Part shown: positions 8,768 to 18,816 of the stretch, in pieces
Position numbering within the stretch: the first letter of the stretch is position 1
How the letters are laid out: every line of letters starts with the position of its first letter
From: Lentihominibacter hominis
GTDB taxonomy: Bacteria; Bacillota; Clostridia; Peptostreptococcales; Anaerovoracaceae
Assembly: GCF_014385065.1 (NCBI RefSeq)
Contig: NZ_JACRTA010000001.1
Location: 930,001-994,000 of the forward strand
DNA length: 64,000 nt
Direction: 5' to 3'
The notes under the pieces: model-generated
What the model was told of the DNA's origin: nothing
What the model saw: the letters and a program-made list of their open reading frames with translations, nothing else
Database searches by the model: none
Translations under genes and position numbers: made by a program

Positions 8768-10192
8768 ATGAAATTGGAAAGAAAGACGTTTCGTTCAAAC
8801 ATTATGATATTGGCGGCAGCGTTTTTGTCTTTTCTCATGTTTTGCGTAATTATTGCGGTGTTTTTTGAAGATCCTATTGAAAAAAATTTGGATATTATAT
8901 TTCAGGGGAAAATTGACGAATATGTCACAGATGTCACAGATGCTATAAAGAAGACTGAAGACGGATCATGGGAAAATCTTAAAGGGTCCCTTAGTGAATA
9001 TGGATATGATATGCTGGTTTTGAATGGGGACAGTATAATATATGGAAACAGCAGCAGACAGTGGAAAGATATTAGTGACGATATAGGTGGCAGAGTACAA
9101 GTTTCTGAAAGTCCTCAGATATTTTTTTACAGGGGAATTACGGTAGTTGAAATGAAGCATGGGGAAAGCGGGAATGTGATATTGGCGGCTAAGTTCAGTG
9201 ATAACAGTCAGATATCATATATGAAGCAGTTTGATTTTATGTTGTTGTTTATTGCTCTTTTGACAGGGATATCTCTTATAATTGTATTACTGACAGTTTC
9301 ATATTTTTTTATGAAGCGAACCAATAAAATGATAATGAGGCCTATGAACGAACTTATGAAGGCAGCTGAGAGAATAAAGAATGGTAATTTGAAAGAAGAG
9401 ATTTATTACAAAGGAGAAGCGGAATTCGAAGATGTATGTACCATTTTTAACAAAATGCAGGTCAGGATACTTGAAGACCGGGAGCAGAGATTGAGAAATG
9501 AAAAGGCTCGCACAGATATGATTACAGGGATATCTCATGATTTAAGGACTCCTTTGACGTCCATACAGGGTTATATAAAGGGTATACAGGATGGAGTGGC
9601 TGATACCCATGAAAAAAAAGAAGCATATTTAAGAACAGCATATGAGTCAACTGAGGAGATGAATATACTTCTCCAGAAACTTTTTGACTTTTCCAGAATA
9701 GAGAGCGGCCAGATGCCTTTTCATATGGTCAAAGCAGATCTGGCTGAGTATGTGTCGGTATATATAGCTCAGAAAGAAAGTGTGACAGAACGGACCGATG
9801 TAGTATTTGAGATATTGTGGGACAGCTGTCAGATTATGCCTGATATATGGATGGATGTAGATCAGGTAAGGCGTATTCTTGATAATCTTTTTGAAAACAG
9901 TATTAAATATTCATATTCGCACCCTGTTATTATAAGTGTGCGGATATATAGTGATGATGAAGATATGGTGCTGGAGTGGCAAGATAACGGGCCGGGAGTC
10001 CCGGAAGATAAGATTGATAATATATTCGATCGCTTTTATCGCTGTGATGATGCAAGGAATGTGAAGGGCAGTGGAGTAGGGCTTTATGTAGTTAAATATA
10101 TAATAGAAAGACACGGAGGATGGGCAAAGGCTGAAAATAATGGAGGCCTGAAAATAAGTCTTTGTTTCCATGGAGGGAGGTATAATGGGTAA
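8768..10192 (+). CDS. Membrane sensor histidine kinase
   Basis: The protein has 474 residues: membrane helix (about 10-35), extracytoplasmic sensor region (35-155), second helix (155-185), HAMP linker, H-box ITGISHDLRTPLTSIQGY with the phospho-accepting histidine near residue 256, then N box NLFENSIKYS and G boxes WQDNGPGVP and GSGVGLYVVK. The kinase autophosphorylates and passes phosphate to the regulator encoded next, whose start overlaps its stop by 8 bases. Position at the end of the lipid/envelope cluster suggests that it senses the cell surface; the signal is unknown. Confidence 0.9.
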   Translation: MKLERKTFRSNIMILAAAFLSFLMFCVIIAVFFEDPIEKNLDIIFQGKIDEYVTDVTDAIKKTEDGSWENLKGSLSEYGYDMLVLNGDSIIYGNSSRQWKDISDDIGGRVQVSESPQIFFYRGITVVEMKHGESGNVILAAKFSDNSQISYMKQFDFMLLFIALLTGISLIIVLLTVSYFFMKRTNKMIMRPMNELMKAAERIKNGNLKEEIYYKGEAEFEDVCTIFNKMQVRILEDREQRLRNEKARTDMITGISHDLRTPLTSIQGYIKGIQDGVADTHEKKEAYLRTAYESTEEMNILLQKLFDFSRIESGQMPFHMVKADLAEYVSVYIAQKESVTERTDVVFEILWDSCQIMPDIWMDVDQVRRILDNLFENSIKYSYSHPVIISVRIYSDDEDMVLEWQDNGPGVPEDKIDNIFDRFYRCDDARNVKGSGVGLYVVKYIIERHGGWAKAENNGGLKISLCFHGGRYNG

Positions 10193-10889
10193 AATAATGA
10201 TAGCAGAAGATGATGTGAAAATAGCTCAGTTGGAGCAGGATTATCTCGAAAGCAACGGATATGAGACAAAGATTGTTGGAGATGGAGCCATGGTTATTGC
10301 GGAGCTCAAAAAGGGAGGATATGATCTGATTTTACTTGATATAATGCTTCCTAACTGCAGTGGGTATGATATATGCAGATCTGTACGAGAGGATATAGAC
10401 ATACCGATATTGATGGTGACGGCTCGTACAGAAGGGATAGATGTGATAAGGGGGCTGGGATTGGGTGCTGACGATTATATAACAAAGCCTTTTGATCCAT
10501 CCCAGTTGGTTGCAAGAGTTCGTTCTCATTTGAGAAGATATCAGAGACTTACAGGGGGCGGTTCCGGAAAAAATACAGTAGAGCATACTGACAAAATTGT
10601 CGCAGGAAATGTAATAATAGAACCGAAGACATGGCGGGTATGGAAAGATGGGCAGGAAATAAAGCTCCCTAACAGAGAATTTGAGCTTCTTTGTTTTATG
10701 GCTCAAAATCCTAATATTGTATTTTCAAAAGAGACTCTTTTTGAAAAAATATGGGGATATGATTATGTTTCTGATGCAGCGACAGTTTCAGTGCATATAA
10801 ACAGAATTAGAGAGAAAATAGAGAATGATCTGCGGAATCCTAAAATAATAGAAACGATATGGGGAGCCGGATATCGTTTTAATTTGTAA
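10185..10889 (+). CDS. OmpR/PhoB-family response regulator
   Basis: The protein has 234 residues. The receiver domain shows acidic residues AEDD at the start, the phosphorylated aspartate in LLDIMLP (near 51) and the switch lysine in ITKPFDP. The C-terminal winged helix contains LPNREFELLCFM and the recognition segment AATVSVHINRIREKIE, ending GAGYRFNL. The start is the ATG eight bases after GGGAGG; it overlaps the kinase stop. It is predicted to regulate promoters in response to the kinase, possibly including the preceding envelope operon. Confidence 0.92.
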   Translation: MGKIMIAEDDVKIAQLEQDYLESNGYETKIVGDGAMVIAELKKGGYDLILLDIMLPNCSGYDICRSVREDIDIPILMVTARTEGIDVIRGLGLGADDYITKPFDPSQLVARVRSHLRRYQRLTGGGSGKNTVEHTDKIVAGNVIIEPKTWRVWKDGQEIKLPNREFELLCFMAQNPNIVFSKETLFEKIWGYDYVSDAATVSVHINRIREKIENDLRNPKIIETIWGAGYRFNL

Positions 10890-11085
10890 AATAGTAAAAA
10901 AGGCGGTTTTATTTTTCATTCCGTCATTTTCACTTTTTTATAATTCATTTAATTTTATTAAAACATTGTGGCTGAGCAGAATCAGCCAAGAAAGATTTGT
11001 TATATCGGTAGGAATACTGGGGATGTTTATTATTTTTGCGGATTAGCAGCCTTTCTAATTAACGGTTTTCTTTATATAAAACTTC

Positions 11086-11094
11086 TGATATAAT
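11086..11094 (+). promoter_or_regulatory. Extended -10 promoter for prfA operon
   Basis: TGATATAAT is a perfect extended -10 element (TGnTATAAT), 69 bases before the prfA start. The -35 region is weak, as allowed for extended -10 promoters. The rest of the 273-base gap (10890-11162) holds a 26-codon hydrophobic open frame near 10965-11046 that I cannot assign, and no RNA gene that I recognise. Confidence 0.55.
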
Positions 11095-11162
11095 ATAGAG
11101 TTAGAAAAAGAGCGGTTTTTTCATGTGAAAATCGCGCATAATCAGAAAAACAGGAGTTAAAA

Positions 11163-12224
11163 ATGTTTGATAAATTAGATTTTATAACGGAAAAATACGA
11201 TGAGCTCGCTCAAAAAGTCTCAGACCCTGAGATAATAAATAACCAGCCTGTGTGGCAGAAACATGTTAAGGAAATGGGTGAGATGGAGCCTATTGTGAAA
11301 AAATACAAAGAATATAAGAAAGCTAAAGCGGATCTGACAGAAGCCAAAGAGATTCTTGAAGACGGAGACGAGGAGATGCGGGAGCTGGCTAAGATGGAAA
11401 TTTCCGAGCTTGAGGATGTCATAGAACAACAGGAAGAAGAACTCAGAATATTACTGTTGCCAAAAGATCCTAATGATGAAAAGAATGTAATTTTGGAAAT
11501 AAGAGCAGGAACGGGCGGTGAGGAAGCTGCTTTGTTTGGGGCTGATCTCTTGAGAATGTATACCAGATATGCGGAAAGAAACCGATGGAAGACTGAGCTT
11601 ATAGAACTTAATGATACAGGTTTGGGCGGAATTAAGGAAGCAGTACTTCTCATAAAAGGAAAAGGCGCTTATTCGAGACTTAAATATGAGAGCGGAGCCC
11701 ATAGAGTACAGAGGGTACCTGAGACGGAATCAAGCGGAAGGATCCATACGTCGGCTGCCACGGTCGCGGTGCTTCCCGAAGTAGATGATGTAGAAGTAGA
11801 TCTTAATCCTAATGATGTGAGGGTGGACGTTTACAGAGCTTCGGGAAACGGAGGGCAGTGTGTAAATACAACAGATTCAGCTGTAAGGCTTACTCACGAA
11901 CCTACGGGTCTTGTAGTTACATGTCAGGATGAAAAATCTCAAATAAAGAATAAGGAAAAGGCTTTTAAAGTATTGAAATCAAGACTTTATGATCTCAAGA
12001 TGCAGGAACAGAACAAAGAGATTGCCGACCAGAGAAAAAGTATGGTTGGTTCCGGGGACAGAAGTGAAAGGATCAGGACATATAATTTCCCTCAGGGAAG
12101 GGTTTCAGATCACAGAATAGGAGTTACGCTTTACAAACTGGATAATTTTCTTGACGGAGATCTTGATGAGATAATAGACGGTCTGATTACAAACGATCAG
12201 GCTGAGAAGATGAAAAACTTCTAA
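11163..12224 (+). CDS. prfA: Peptide chain release factor 1
   Basis: This class I release factor (353 residues, normal for RF1) recognises UAA and UAG stop codons on the ribosome. The catalytic GGQ loop occurs in [10 protein letters not shown] near residue 230, and the PxT-type codon-recognition loop region lies near [17 protein letters not shown]. The cysteine after GGQ is common in bacterial RF1. The gene starts a housekeeping operon; the next gene follows after 11 bases. Confidence 0.97.
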   Translation: MFDKLDFITEKYDELAQKVSDPEIINNQPVWQKHVKEMGEMEPIVKKYKEYKKAKADLTEAKEILEDGDEEMRELAKMEISELEDVIEQQEEELRILLLPKDPNDEKNVILEIRAGTGGEEAALFGADLLRMYTRYAERNRWKTELIELNDTGLGGIKEAVLLIKGKGAYSRLKYESGAHRVQRVPETESSGRIHTSAATVAVLPEVDDVEVDLNPNDVRVDVYRASGNGGQCVNTTDSAVRLTHEPTGLVVTCQDEKSQIKNKEKAFKVLKSRLYDLKMQEQNKEIADQRKSMVGSGDRSERIRTYNFPQGRVSDHRIGVTLYKLDNFLDGDLDEIIDGLITNDQAEKMKNF

Positions 12225-12235
12225 GGTGTTGTGAT

Positions 12236-13276
12236 ATGCAGACAAAGATATTTACCACAAGTGAATGGGATATAAGACAGGCTGCCGTTATCATAAAAAA
12301 CGGAGGCCTTGTGGCTTTCCCCACGGAAACAGTATATGGACTGGGAGCTGATGCTTTTGATGAAGAAGCTGTTGCTCGAATATATGCGGCAAAAGGAAGA
12401 CCCAGTGATAATCCAATGATAGTTCATATAGCCAGAGCAAGTGATATAGGCCAGCTGACTCCTATGCTCAGTGCTGATATCGTAGCTTTGATAGATAATT
12501 TTTGGCCGGGACCGCTTACTATGGTACTGAAAAAAAAAGAGTGCGTCCCTGACAGAACTACAGGCGGCCTTGACACAGTAGCTGTCAGAATGCCTGACAG
12601 TGAAGCGGCTTTGTCTCTTATAAATATGGCAGGGTGTCCGATAGCAGCACCCAGCGCTAATATATCAGGCAGCCCAAGCCCAACGAGAGCAAAAGATGTT
12701 ATTGCTGATATGAACGGTAGAATAGATGCGGTTATTTCAGGGGAAGACTGTCGGGTTGGCATAGAATCCACCGTTGTAGACATGACAGGAGATAATCCAA
12801 TTATACTGAGGCCCGGAATAATAACAGCAGAGAACATAGAAGCAGCAATAGGAAAAAAAGTAAGATATGACGAGGCTTTGCTTAAAGACGTTGACATTGG
12901 AACGCTGGACCCGGCAGACGGAGCAGATATAAACGGGGCAAATAATTATAAACCCAAATCTCCGGGAATGAAGTACAAGCATTATGCTCCGAAGGCACAG
13001 ATGACTGTTATCGAAGGCAGGCGGGAAAAAGTAAAGAGTGAGATAGAACGTTTGAAGATCCTTAATGAACGACTGGGATTAAAAGTAGGCGTGATACTTT
13101 TTGAGGAAAAGGCTTTTATCGAAGCTGCTCATGATTTTTTCTCAAAGCTGAGAGATCTGGACAGTGAGGGTGTCGATTTAATATTGGCAGGAGCTATGAG
13201 CGACAGAGACGGGGTCGGATTTGCAGTTATGAACAGAATGCTCAAATCGGCCGGATACAATATAGCAAGAGTGTAG
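12236..13276 (+). CDS. tsaC: L-threonylcarbamoyladenylate synthase (Sua5/TsaC type)
   Basis: The enzyme makes threonylcarbamoyl-AMP from threonine, bicarbonate and ATP, the first step of t6A37 modification of ANN-decoding tRNAs. Its 346 residues match the long Sua5/YwlC form: an N-terminal YrdC domain with GGLVAFPTETVYGLGADA, KGRPSDNPMIVH and APSANISGSPSPT, then a C-terminal Sua5 domain with SPGMKYKHYAPKA. It lies between prfA and rpiB, an order common in Bacillota. Confidence 0.95.
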   Translation: MQTKIFTTSEWDIRQAAVIIKNGGLVAFPTETVYGLGADAFDEEAVARIYAAKGRPSDNPMIVHIARASDIGQLTPMLSADIVALIDNFWPGPLTMVLKKKECVPDRTTGGLDTVAVRMPDSEAALSLINMAGCPIAAPSANISGSPSPTRAKDVIADMNGRIDAVISGEDCRVGIESTVVDMTGDNPIILRPGIITAENIEAAIGKKVRYDEALLKDVDIGTLDPADGADINGANNYKPKSPGMKYKHYAPKAQMTVIEGRREKVKSEIERLKILNERLGLKVGVILFEEKAFIEAAHDFFSKLRDLDSEGVDLILAGAMSDRDGVGFAVMNRMLKSAGYNIARV

Positions 13277-13334
13277 TGAAGATAAGAAAAAACAGAAGAC
13301 CACAAAGCCGCATCAGCGGAGAAAGGGTGCAGAC

Positions 13335-13766
13335 ATGAAAATTGCCATCGCCAGCGATCACGGCGGATACAGCTTGAAGGAAGCTATAAAGAAATATTTA
13401 CAGTTCAGAAATATAGAGATTATAGATCTGGGGACCGATTCTGAGAAATCAGTAGATTATCCTGTTTTCGGCAGGGCGTGTGCAGAAGCTGTCGCCAAAG
13501 GCGAGGCAGAGCGCGGAATAGTATGCTGCGGTACCGGTATAGGTATATCCATAGCGGCAAATAAAGTAAAGGGTATAAGATGCGCTCTATGTACGGATGT
13601 TCATATGGCTGAAATGGCGAAAAAACATAATAATGCTAATATTCTGGCCTTGGGAGGGCGTACAACAGAAGAAAAAAAAGCTCTTGATATTATAGCTGCG
13701 TGGCTTGATACAGAATTTGAAGGGGGAAGACATCAAAGAAGAGTTAATATGCTTGATGAAATGTGA
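13335..13766 (+). CDS. rpiB: Ribose-5-phosphate isomerase B
   Basis: The product has 143 residues and interconverts ribose 5-phosphate and ribulose 5-phosphate. Family motifs are the N-terminal ASDHGGYSLKEAI, the active-site CGTGIGISIAANKV, and HNNANILALGGR. A related family, LacAB, isomerises galactose 6-phosphate, but the neighbourhood with prfA, tsaC and upp is the usual RpiB context. Ribosome site AAAGGG precedes the ATG. Confidence 0.94.
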   Translation: MKIAIASDHGGYSLKEAIKKYLQFRNIEIIDLGTDSEKSVDYPVFGRACAEAVAKGEAERGIVCCGTGIGISIAANKVKGIRCALCTDVHMAEMAKKHNNANILALGGRTTEEKKALDIIAAWLDTEFEGGRHQRRVNMLDEM

Positions 13767-13810
13767 AAATAAATGTTTTTATATGAGAAGAAAGGTAGGT
13801 ACTATTTATT

Positions 13811-14440
13811 ATGGGCAATGTATATGTATTCGATCATCCGTTGATCCAGCATAAGACTGCGATGCTGAGAAAAGAAGAAACAAGTGTTAAAGATTTCAGA
13901 GAATTAGTAAGAGAAATCTCTATGCTCATGGGATATGAAGCAACGAGGAAGCTTCCGCTGGAAGAAGTGGAAATAACTACTCCTATGCAGAAGACTACAG
14001 TAAAAATGCTTCAGGGTGAGGATATAGCTATAGTGCCTATTTTGAGAGCAGGGCTTGGAATGGTTGACGGAATGCTGGCTCTTGTGCCTAATGCCAAAGT
14101 AGGGCATGTAGGGCTTTACAGAGATCCCGAAACTCATGAGCCTGTTGAATATTACTGCAAACTGCCTAATGATATAGAAAAAAGAGAGATTTTCGTGGTG
14201 GATCCTATGCTGGCCACCGGAGGAAGTGCTGCGGCAGCTATTGATTTTATTAAAGCCAGAGGCGGAAGAAAAATCATCTTTATGTGCCTTATTGCAGCTC
14301 CTGAAGGTATTGAAGTGTTGCAGAAAGCACATCCTGACGTAGATATATTTATAGCGGCCAAAGATGAATGTCTCAATGATCATGCATATATACTGCCCGG
14401 ACTTGGTGATGCCGGAGACAGACTTTACGGTACGAAGTAA
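13811..14440 (+). CDS. upp: Uracil phosphoribosyltransferase
   Basis: This salvage enzyme (209 residues, normal length) joins uracil and PRPP to give UMP. The PRPP-binding loop is [31 protein letters not shown] and the C-terminal [17 protein letters not shown] are diagnostic of the family. The stop overlaps the ATG of a short open frame that resembles the beginning of another pyrimidine gene. Confidence 0.97.
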   Translation: MGNVYVFDHPLIQHKTAMLRKEETSVKDFRELVREISMLMGYEATRKLPLEEVEITTPMQKTTVKMLQGEDIAIVPILRAGLGMVDGMLALVPNAKVGHVGLYRDPETHEPVEYYCKLPNDIEKREIFVVDPMLATGGSAAAAIDFIKARGGRKIIFMCLIAAPEGIEVLQKAHPDVDIFIAAKDECLNDHAYILPGLGDAGDRLYGTK

Positions 14441-14523
14441 TGATGATTCTCCGTGAGGACCCGGATCTGCTTGTGAATCGTCCCCGTGATGTCAGCTGGG
14501 ATGAGGCGGAGTCAAAAGGGTAA
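14440..14523 (+). pseudogene. Short open frame, possible remnant of a dCMP deaminase (comEB) gene
   Basis: The 27-codon frame starts on the ATG that overlaps the upp stop and ends before tyrS. Its residues RPRDVSWDE look like the first residues of ComEB-type deoxycytidylate deaminase, which often follows upp in Clostridia, but it then runs into AESKG and a stop, with none of the zinc motifs. It could be a deletion scar of comEB or a chance frame. The resemblance is short. Confidence 0.25.
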
Positions 14524-14555
14524 GATAAGATGAGTAACTTGGAGGAAAAACATAG

Positions 14556-15893
14556 ATGAAATATGATTTTATACCTGACAGCGTAAGTAAACATGATAAC
14601 GTATATGATGTTCTTAAGGAAAGAGGATTTATAGAACAGTCAACAGACGAAGAAAGAGTTCGTGAACTTCTGCAGAATGAAAAAGTAAAATTTTATATCG
14701 GGTTCGATCCTACTGCAGATTGTCTTCATGTGGGGCATTTCATGCAGGTCATAATAATGATGTATATGCAGAAATACGGGCATACACCGGTAGTTCTGAT
14801 AGGTGGTGGAACGGGATTCGTAGGAGATCCGTCCGGCAGAAGTGACATGCGTCAGATGATGACCCCGGAAACCATAGAGAATAATTGTGTGGCTTTTAAG
14901 AAACTGTTTGATAAATTCCTGGACTTTGATGAGGAATGGCAGTATGAAGGGAATAACGGTGTCTTTTCTCCGGGACATGAAAACAAGGTTCCGGAACCGG
15001 GCAAAGCGATTTCCGTAAACAATGCAAGATGGCTGCTGCCGCTGAATTATATAGACTTTATAAGAGATATCGGATCATGCTTTAATGTCAATACTATGCT
15101 GAGGGCTGAATGCTTTAAACAGAGAATGGACCGTGAGGGCGGATTGACGATGTTTGAGCTTAACTATATGTTGATGCAGAGCTATGATTTCATGGTGATG
15201 GCAAGAGATTTTGATGTAAAGATACAGTTTGGAGGAAATGACCAGTGGTCTAATATTATTGGCGGAGTGGATCTTACGAGAAAGAAAACAGGCAAAGAGG
15301 TTTATGGTATGACATTTTCTCTTTTAACTAATTCTGAGGGTAAGAAAATGGGGAAGACTCAAAAGGGCGCTCTTTGGCTTGATGCGGAAAAAACTTCACC
15401 GTATGAATTTTATCAGTATTGGAGAAACGTAGCAGATGCAGATGTGGAAAAGTGCCTCAGAATGCTTACTTTCCTTCCTATGGATGAGGTAATGAGGCTG
15501 TCTTCGCTTAAAGACAAGGAAATAAACAACGCTAAAGAGATTCTTGCTTTCGAAGTTACAAAGTTGGTTCATGGTGAGGCGGAAGCTGTCAAAGCCCAAG
15601 AAGCTGCCAGAGCCGCTTTTGGAGGAGGCGCAGACCTTTCCAGTATGCCTTCTGTAAAATTTGAAGCTGCTAAGCTTAAGGGAGATGGCATGGGTGTTGT
15701 CAGCTTTATTAAAGAGTTGGGCCTTGTTCCAAGTAACAGAGAAGGTTTCATGACCATAGAGCAGGGAGGCCTTAAGCTGGATAGCGAAAAGGTGACAGAT
15801 AAAAAGATGATGATAACATCAGATCTTTTTAAAGATGGCAAAATGCTTATTGAAAAAGGCAAAAAGAAAAAAATTGTTGTAGAGTTAAAATAA
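14556..15893 (+). CDS. tyrS: Tyrosyl-tRNA synthetase
   Basis: This class I synthetase (445 residues) has the HIGH-type motif HVGHF near residue 58, [22 protein letters not shown] and the KMSKS-type motif KMGKT near residue 265. The C-terminal S4-like tRNA-binding region includes LKLDSEKV and KKIVVELK. No T-box leader fits in the 115 bases upstream. The last codons and the stop coincide with the left junction of the mobile element, and the coding sequence is intact. The probable native terminator of this gene now lies about 14.8 kb away, at 30748. Confidence 0.96.
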   Translation: MKYDFIPDSVSKHDNVYDVLKERGFIEQSTDEERVRELLQNEKVKFYIGFDPTADCLHVGHFMQVIIMMYMQKYGHTPVVLIGGGTGFVGDPSGRSDMRQMMTPETIENNCVAFKKLFDKFLDFDEEWQYEGNNGVFSPGHENKVPEPGKAISVNNARWLLPLNYIDFIRDIGSCFNVNTMLRAECFKQRMDREGGLTMFELNYMLMQSYDFMVMARDFDVKIQFGGNDQWSNIIGGVDLTRKKTGKEVYGMTFSLLTNSEGKKMGKTQKGALWLDAEKTSPYEFYQYWRNVADADVEKCLRMLTFLPMDEVMRLSSLKDKEINNAKEILAFEVTKLVHGEAEAVKAQEAARAAFGGGADLSSMPSVKFEAAKLKGDGMGVVSFIKELGLVPSNREGFMTIEQGGLKLDSEKVTDKKMMITSDLFKDGKMLIEKGKKKKIVVELK

Positions 15894-15896
15894 AAT
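15885..15896 (+). repeat. Candidate attL core at the end of tyrS
   Basis: TTAAAATAAAAT covers the last codons and stop of tyrS and recurs at 30715-30726. The location about 165 bases beyond the end of int matches the spacing in Tn916-type ends. Both copies are AT-only, so a chance match is possible; Tn916-type elements normally leave variable 6-base coupling sequences rather than a long repeat. Confidence 0.5.
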
Positions 15897-15933
15897 TATA
15901 TATGTCTTTTTGACTATCTTTTTATATCTCCTT

Positions 15934-15975
15934 AAATGTCCGCAAAGCCTTATTTTATAGGCTCTACGGGCATTT
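15934..15975. terminator. Hairpin terminator at the left end of the element
   Basis: Arms AAATGTCCGCAAAGCCT and AGGCTCTACGGGCATTT pair with a few mismatches around an 8-base AT loop. The hairpin is flanked by T-rich sequence on one side and by A/T sequence on the other, so it could stop tyrS transcripts entering the element and int transcripts leaving it. Confidence 0.55.
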
Positions 15976-15981
15976 TGCTTT

Positions 15982-16055
15982 TGTGGTAAACCTCACATAT
16001 CTAGGTCTATCTTCTTATATTTTCGCTATCAAGCGTGGTTAAAATCGTGGTAAAT
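15982..16055 (+). promoter_or_regulatory. Integrase arm-type repeats, left end
   Basis: TGTGGTAAA (15982), CGTGGTTAAA (16034) and CGTGGTAAAT (16046) are direct repeats, the last two 12 bases apart. Two close copies occur near the right end (30620 and 30631). Tn916 integrase binds similar GTGGTAAAT repeats (DR2) at both termini with its N-terminal domain, so these are probably its arm sites. Confidence 0.6.
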
Positions 16056-16059
16056 ACTT

Positions 16060-17253
16060 CTATGCGATTAGACGCTGAACCTCTGATTTTGCGGTATCTA
16101 TGGACGCATGAGCGTACCAGTTCATTGTGATACTAATGTTTGAATGTCCCATGATATACTGTAAATCTTTTGGGTTCATGTTCTTGCTTGCCAGTCTTGT
16201 GCAGAATGTATGGCGTAGCGTATGCGGTGTGATATGTGGCAAGGGATTGTCCTTGTGGTGCTTGTTATATTTCTTTACCATACGGACAAATAAGGCGTTG
16301 TAATCAATCGCAACTTTGGGCTTGCCTTTATGATTGACAAATAAGAAATTGCTCTGTCCGTCTATCACAAATGGTTCTGCCTTTGGGCGTTTCTTCATAA
16401 CCCGTTGAAATGCCTGTATTGTTTCTCTACTTAATGGCACTTGTCTTATTCCGCTTTTCGTCTTAGGCGTTTCAATATAATAGCCCTGTTCCTTGCTCTT
16501 TAGTAACTGGTGGTCGATAATTACAACTTCATTCTTGAAATCAATATCAGCTACTGTCAGTCCGCACAGTTCCGAGATACGAAGTCCAGTCTTTAACAGT
16601 ATCAGCACATCATCATAATGCTTGTGATACACATTGTCTGTCTTGATAAATGAGAGTAAGGCTTGTTCCTGTTCCTCTGTCAATGCGACTTTCTCTTTGG
16701 TATCATTTTCTAGGACTTCACTTAACTTAAAATCAAAAGGGTTCTTCCTTACACAATCGTCTTGTATGGCGATATAGAATGACGCTTTTAACGAGCGTTT
16801 ATGGTTGTTAATGGTGTTATAGGAAAAGCCTTTATCTTTCATGCGTAACGCCCATTCCTTAGCGTCAGAGGGTTTTATCGCATCAATGCTCCTAGCACCC
16901 AACTTGTCCTCTTTCAATAACCGCATGAGTTGTTCCCGTTGTTTTTGTGTGCTTTTCTTCACATTCGCCCTCTGTAAGTTCTGTTTGGCATAGAGTTGGC
17001 AAAGCGTCATTTTCTTGCCTGTGCTGTCGATACCGTCCTCAATATCCCGTCTTATCTGCTGTTCCAGTTCACGAAGTGAGGGTTTTTCCCGTTTTTCCTT
17101 TGGTGTCGGGTCTGTGGGTGTCAATCTCCAAGCATACACATATTTTGTGTTTCCAAATGCGTCTACATATTTATATAAGTATTTCCCGTCTGTTCGTTGG
17201 CTCTCTCCAGTATGCAGGATACGTCCTTTACTATCCCGTCTTTTTTCTTTCAT
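16060..17253 (-). CDS. int: Tn916-type tyrosine recombinase (integrase)
   Basis: The protein has 397 residues, close to Tn916 Int (405). It has an N-terminal arm-binding AP2-like domain (about 1-75, GKYLYKYVDAFGNTKYVYAWRL), a core-binding SAM-like domain, and a catalytic domain with LLKTGLRISELCGL (first Arg), TPHTLRHTFCTRL (His-x-x-Arg) and GHSNISITMNWYAH (nucleophile Tyr). It catalyses excision and integration of the element. It lies at the left terminus with xis just upstream, the standard Tn916 order. It looks complete and functional. Confidence 0.95.
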   Translation of the reverse strand: MKEKRRDSKGRILHTGESQRTDGKYLYKYVDAFGNTKYVYAWRLTPTDPTPKEKREKPSLRELEQQIRRDIEDGIDSTGKKMTLCQLYAKQNLQRANVKKSTQKQREQLMRLLKEDKLGARSIDAIKPSDAKEWALRMKDKGFSYNTINNHKRSLKASFYIAIQDDCVRKNPFDFKLSEVLENDTKEKVALTEEQEQALLSFIKTDNVYHKHYDDVLILLKTGLRISELCGLTVADIDFKNEVVIIDHQLLKSKEQGYYIETPKTKSGIRQVPLSRETIQAFQRVMKKRPKAEPFVIDGQSNFLFVNHKGKPKVAIDYNALFVRMVKKYNKHHKDNPLPHITPHTLRHTFCTRLASKNMNPKDLQYIMGHSNISITMNWYAHASIDTAKSEVQRLIA

Positions 17254-17331
17254 GGTGTCTGCTCCTTTCCTTGTTGGAAAGAGCCTTGATATGACTTGTG
17301 TTCATCATAACACATACAAGGCTCATTTGCA

Positions 17332-17538
17332 TTAGATTGCGTCCAATTTGTCAATAACCTGTTCAAACTGTCGGCGTTTAATCTGTATGCGGTTGCCATT
17401 CATAATGAGCCAGCCAGCGTCCTTGTTTTCCTCTGCTAAGCGTCTTAACTTGTTTTCTCCGATACGGAAATACTTTGACGCTTCTTCAATGGTAAGGGTA
17501 TATTTTTCCCATACGGGAATATCCTGTGCATTACTCAT
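17332..17538 (-). CDS. xis: Tn916-type excisionase
   Basis: This small basic winged-helix protein (68 residues) is very close to Tn916 Xis as I recall it, with [23 protein letters not shown] and [13 protein letters not shown]. Xis bends the element ends and favours excision by Int. The ATG is chosen for the ribosome site AGGGGGTG; it overlaps the end of the relaxase gene by 8 bases, so the two are co-transcribed and probably translationally coupled. The int gene follows after 78 bases. Confidence 0.95.
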   Translation of the reverse strand: MSNAQDIPVWEKYTLTIEEASKYFRIGENKLRRLAEENKDAGWLIMNGNRIQIKRRQFEQVIDKLDAI

Positions 17539-18673
17539 AAAACACCCCCTCACTTTCGATTACATCTGCTATATCCGTACACATCTGTTCTACAAGCATT
17601 TCCTGTTTTTCGGAAAGGTTGGTACATTCATCAATCATTTTCATGTAGTTTGAGCCTGTCAGCCTGTCGATTTCCTCTATCATCACGATTGACGGCATGA
17701 CCTGTCTTTCCAGCCATTGCAGAGTGCGTTCCATATTGACAGGTACGGGGTTCATTTCAAAAGGTAAACTGTCATGGGAAATGAATATCTCCCACAGCGG
17801 ATAATCGGGAAATTGCACAAAATCAGTAATAAGGTAAAACACCAACCCATGAGGGTTATATGTCAATAACAATTCCTCAACTGCCTGTACTGCCTTTTTA
17901 TCACGCAGACGAATTTCAAAACGGTTGATAATATCCGTATGTTTCTTTTTGGTTGCCTGTTCCTTTTGTTTTTCATACAGGCAGAAATATTTTGTGCTTG
18001 CCTTTGAGCCGATATAAAGGGTACTTGCTAAATTACGGTTTTTTCCGCTTAGTTTTCCACCTTGTACATTTTCATAGTTTTTACAGCGACAATCCGCACC
18101 GCCATTTTTGTATTTTTCAGACAAAACGGGAATATCCAGCAGACCGCACATATCATTGATTGCCAAGTCAAAACGTCGGATAACACCGCCACAGTCAAGA
18201 CAGCGGTTTAAAAATGAATACCAATCCCTGTTCTGTGCCTGTAAGACATATTCCATGTTGCGTGAGCCTGCCCCTTTTAATTCTAAAAATACACCCATGT
18301 GTTCATCATCAGAAGCCATGACCTTGATTTCCCCGTAGGCATAATGCTCCTTATAGCCATAATACCCATAGTCATAATGGATAAAATAGTCCGCTTTCAT
18401 GCCAAGCACCTTTCGGATAACTTCTAATGCGTCAGTCGTTGGAAAACGGACAGACAGATAATCAACGAGCAGATAAAAAGGCTTATCACAGACATAGTAA
18501 TTCAGACAACGCAGGATAATGTTCTGTGTTTCTTTACTTGCGTTGGCTTTTCCGTTCTCAAAGCGGTTGATACTATATCTTGATACATGGGTAAGACTTG
18601 CAAGTTCTCCTTGTGAAAGACCGCTTGCAAGACGTTTGTTCTTCATTTCAAGTGCAAATTCTAAATTGTTCAT
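17531..18673 (-). CDS. MobT/Rep_trans-family relaxase-initiator with N-terminal HTH (Orf20-like)
   Basis: The protein has 380 residues. It begins with an XRE helix-turn-helix ([29 protein letters not shown]) and continues with a Rep_trans-type nicking domain: [30 protein letters not shown] and [23 protein letters not shown], where the tyrosines and acidic residues typical of RCR-type relaxases lie. Tn916 Orf20 and ICEBs1 NicK belong to this family; they nick at oriT and also start rolling-circle replication of the excised circle. The start follows GGAGGAATACA. The upstream hairpin cluster (18817-18941) would be its target. Confidence 0.85.
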   Translation of the reverse strand: MNNLEFALEMKNKRLASGLSQGELASLTHVSRYSINRFENGKANASKETQNIILRCLNYYVCDKPFYLLVDYLSVRFPTTDALEVIRKVLGMKADYFIHYDYGYYGYKEHYAYGEIKVMASDDEHMGVFLELKGAGSRNMEYVLQAQNRDWYSFLNRCLDCGGVIRRFDLAINDMCGLLDIPVLSEKYKNGGADCRCKNYENVQGGKLSGKNRNLASTLYIGSKASTKYFCLYEKQKEQATKKKHTDIINRFEIRLRDKKAVQAVEELLLTYNPHGLVFYLITDFVQFPDYPLWEIFISHDSLPFEMNPVPVNMERTLQWLERQVMPSIVMIEEIDRLTGSNYMKMIDECTNLSEKQEMLVEQMCTDIADVIESEGVFYE

Positions 18674-18816
18674 TGTATTCCTCCAATCCCACAACAGCCT
18701 TGAAATACCTGTAAACCACTATTCAAAAGAATGTGAAATTACTATCTTCTTAAAACTTCTCATTACTACTCACAGGTTTGGGGTTGTATGGTTTTTGACT
18801 TGTCTTTTGTGAAATA

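Noticed and set aside
14441..14555. T-box leader before tyrS
   Set aside because: Only 115 bases are available, with no T-box sequence and no antiterminator/terminator pair.
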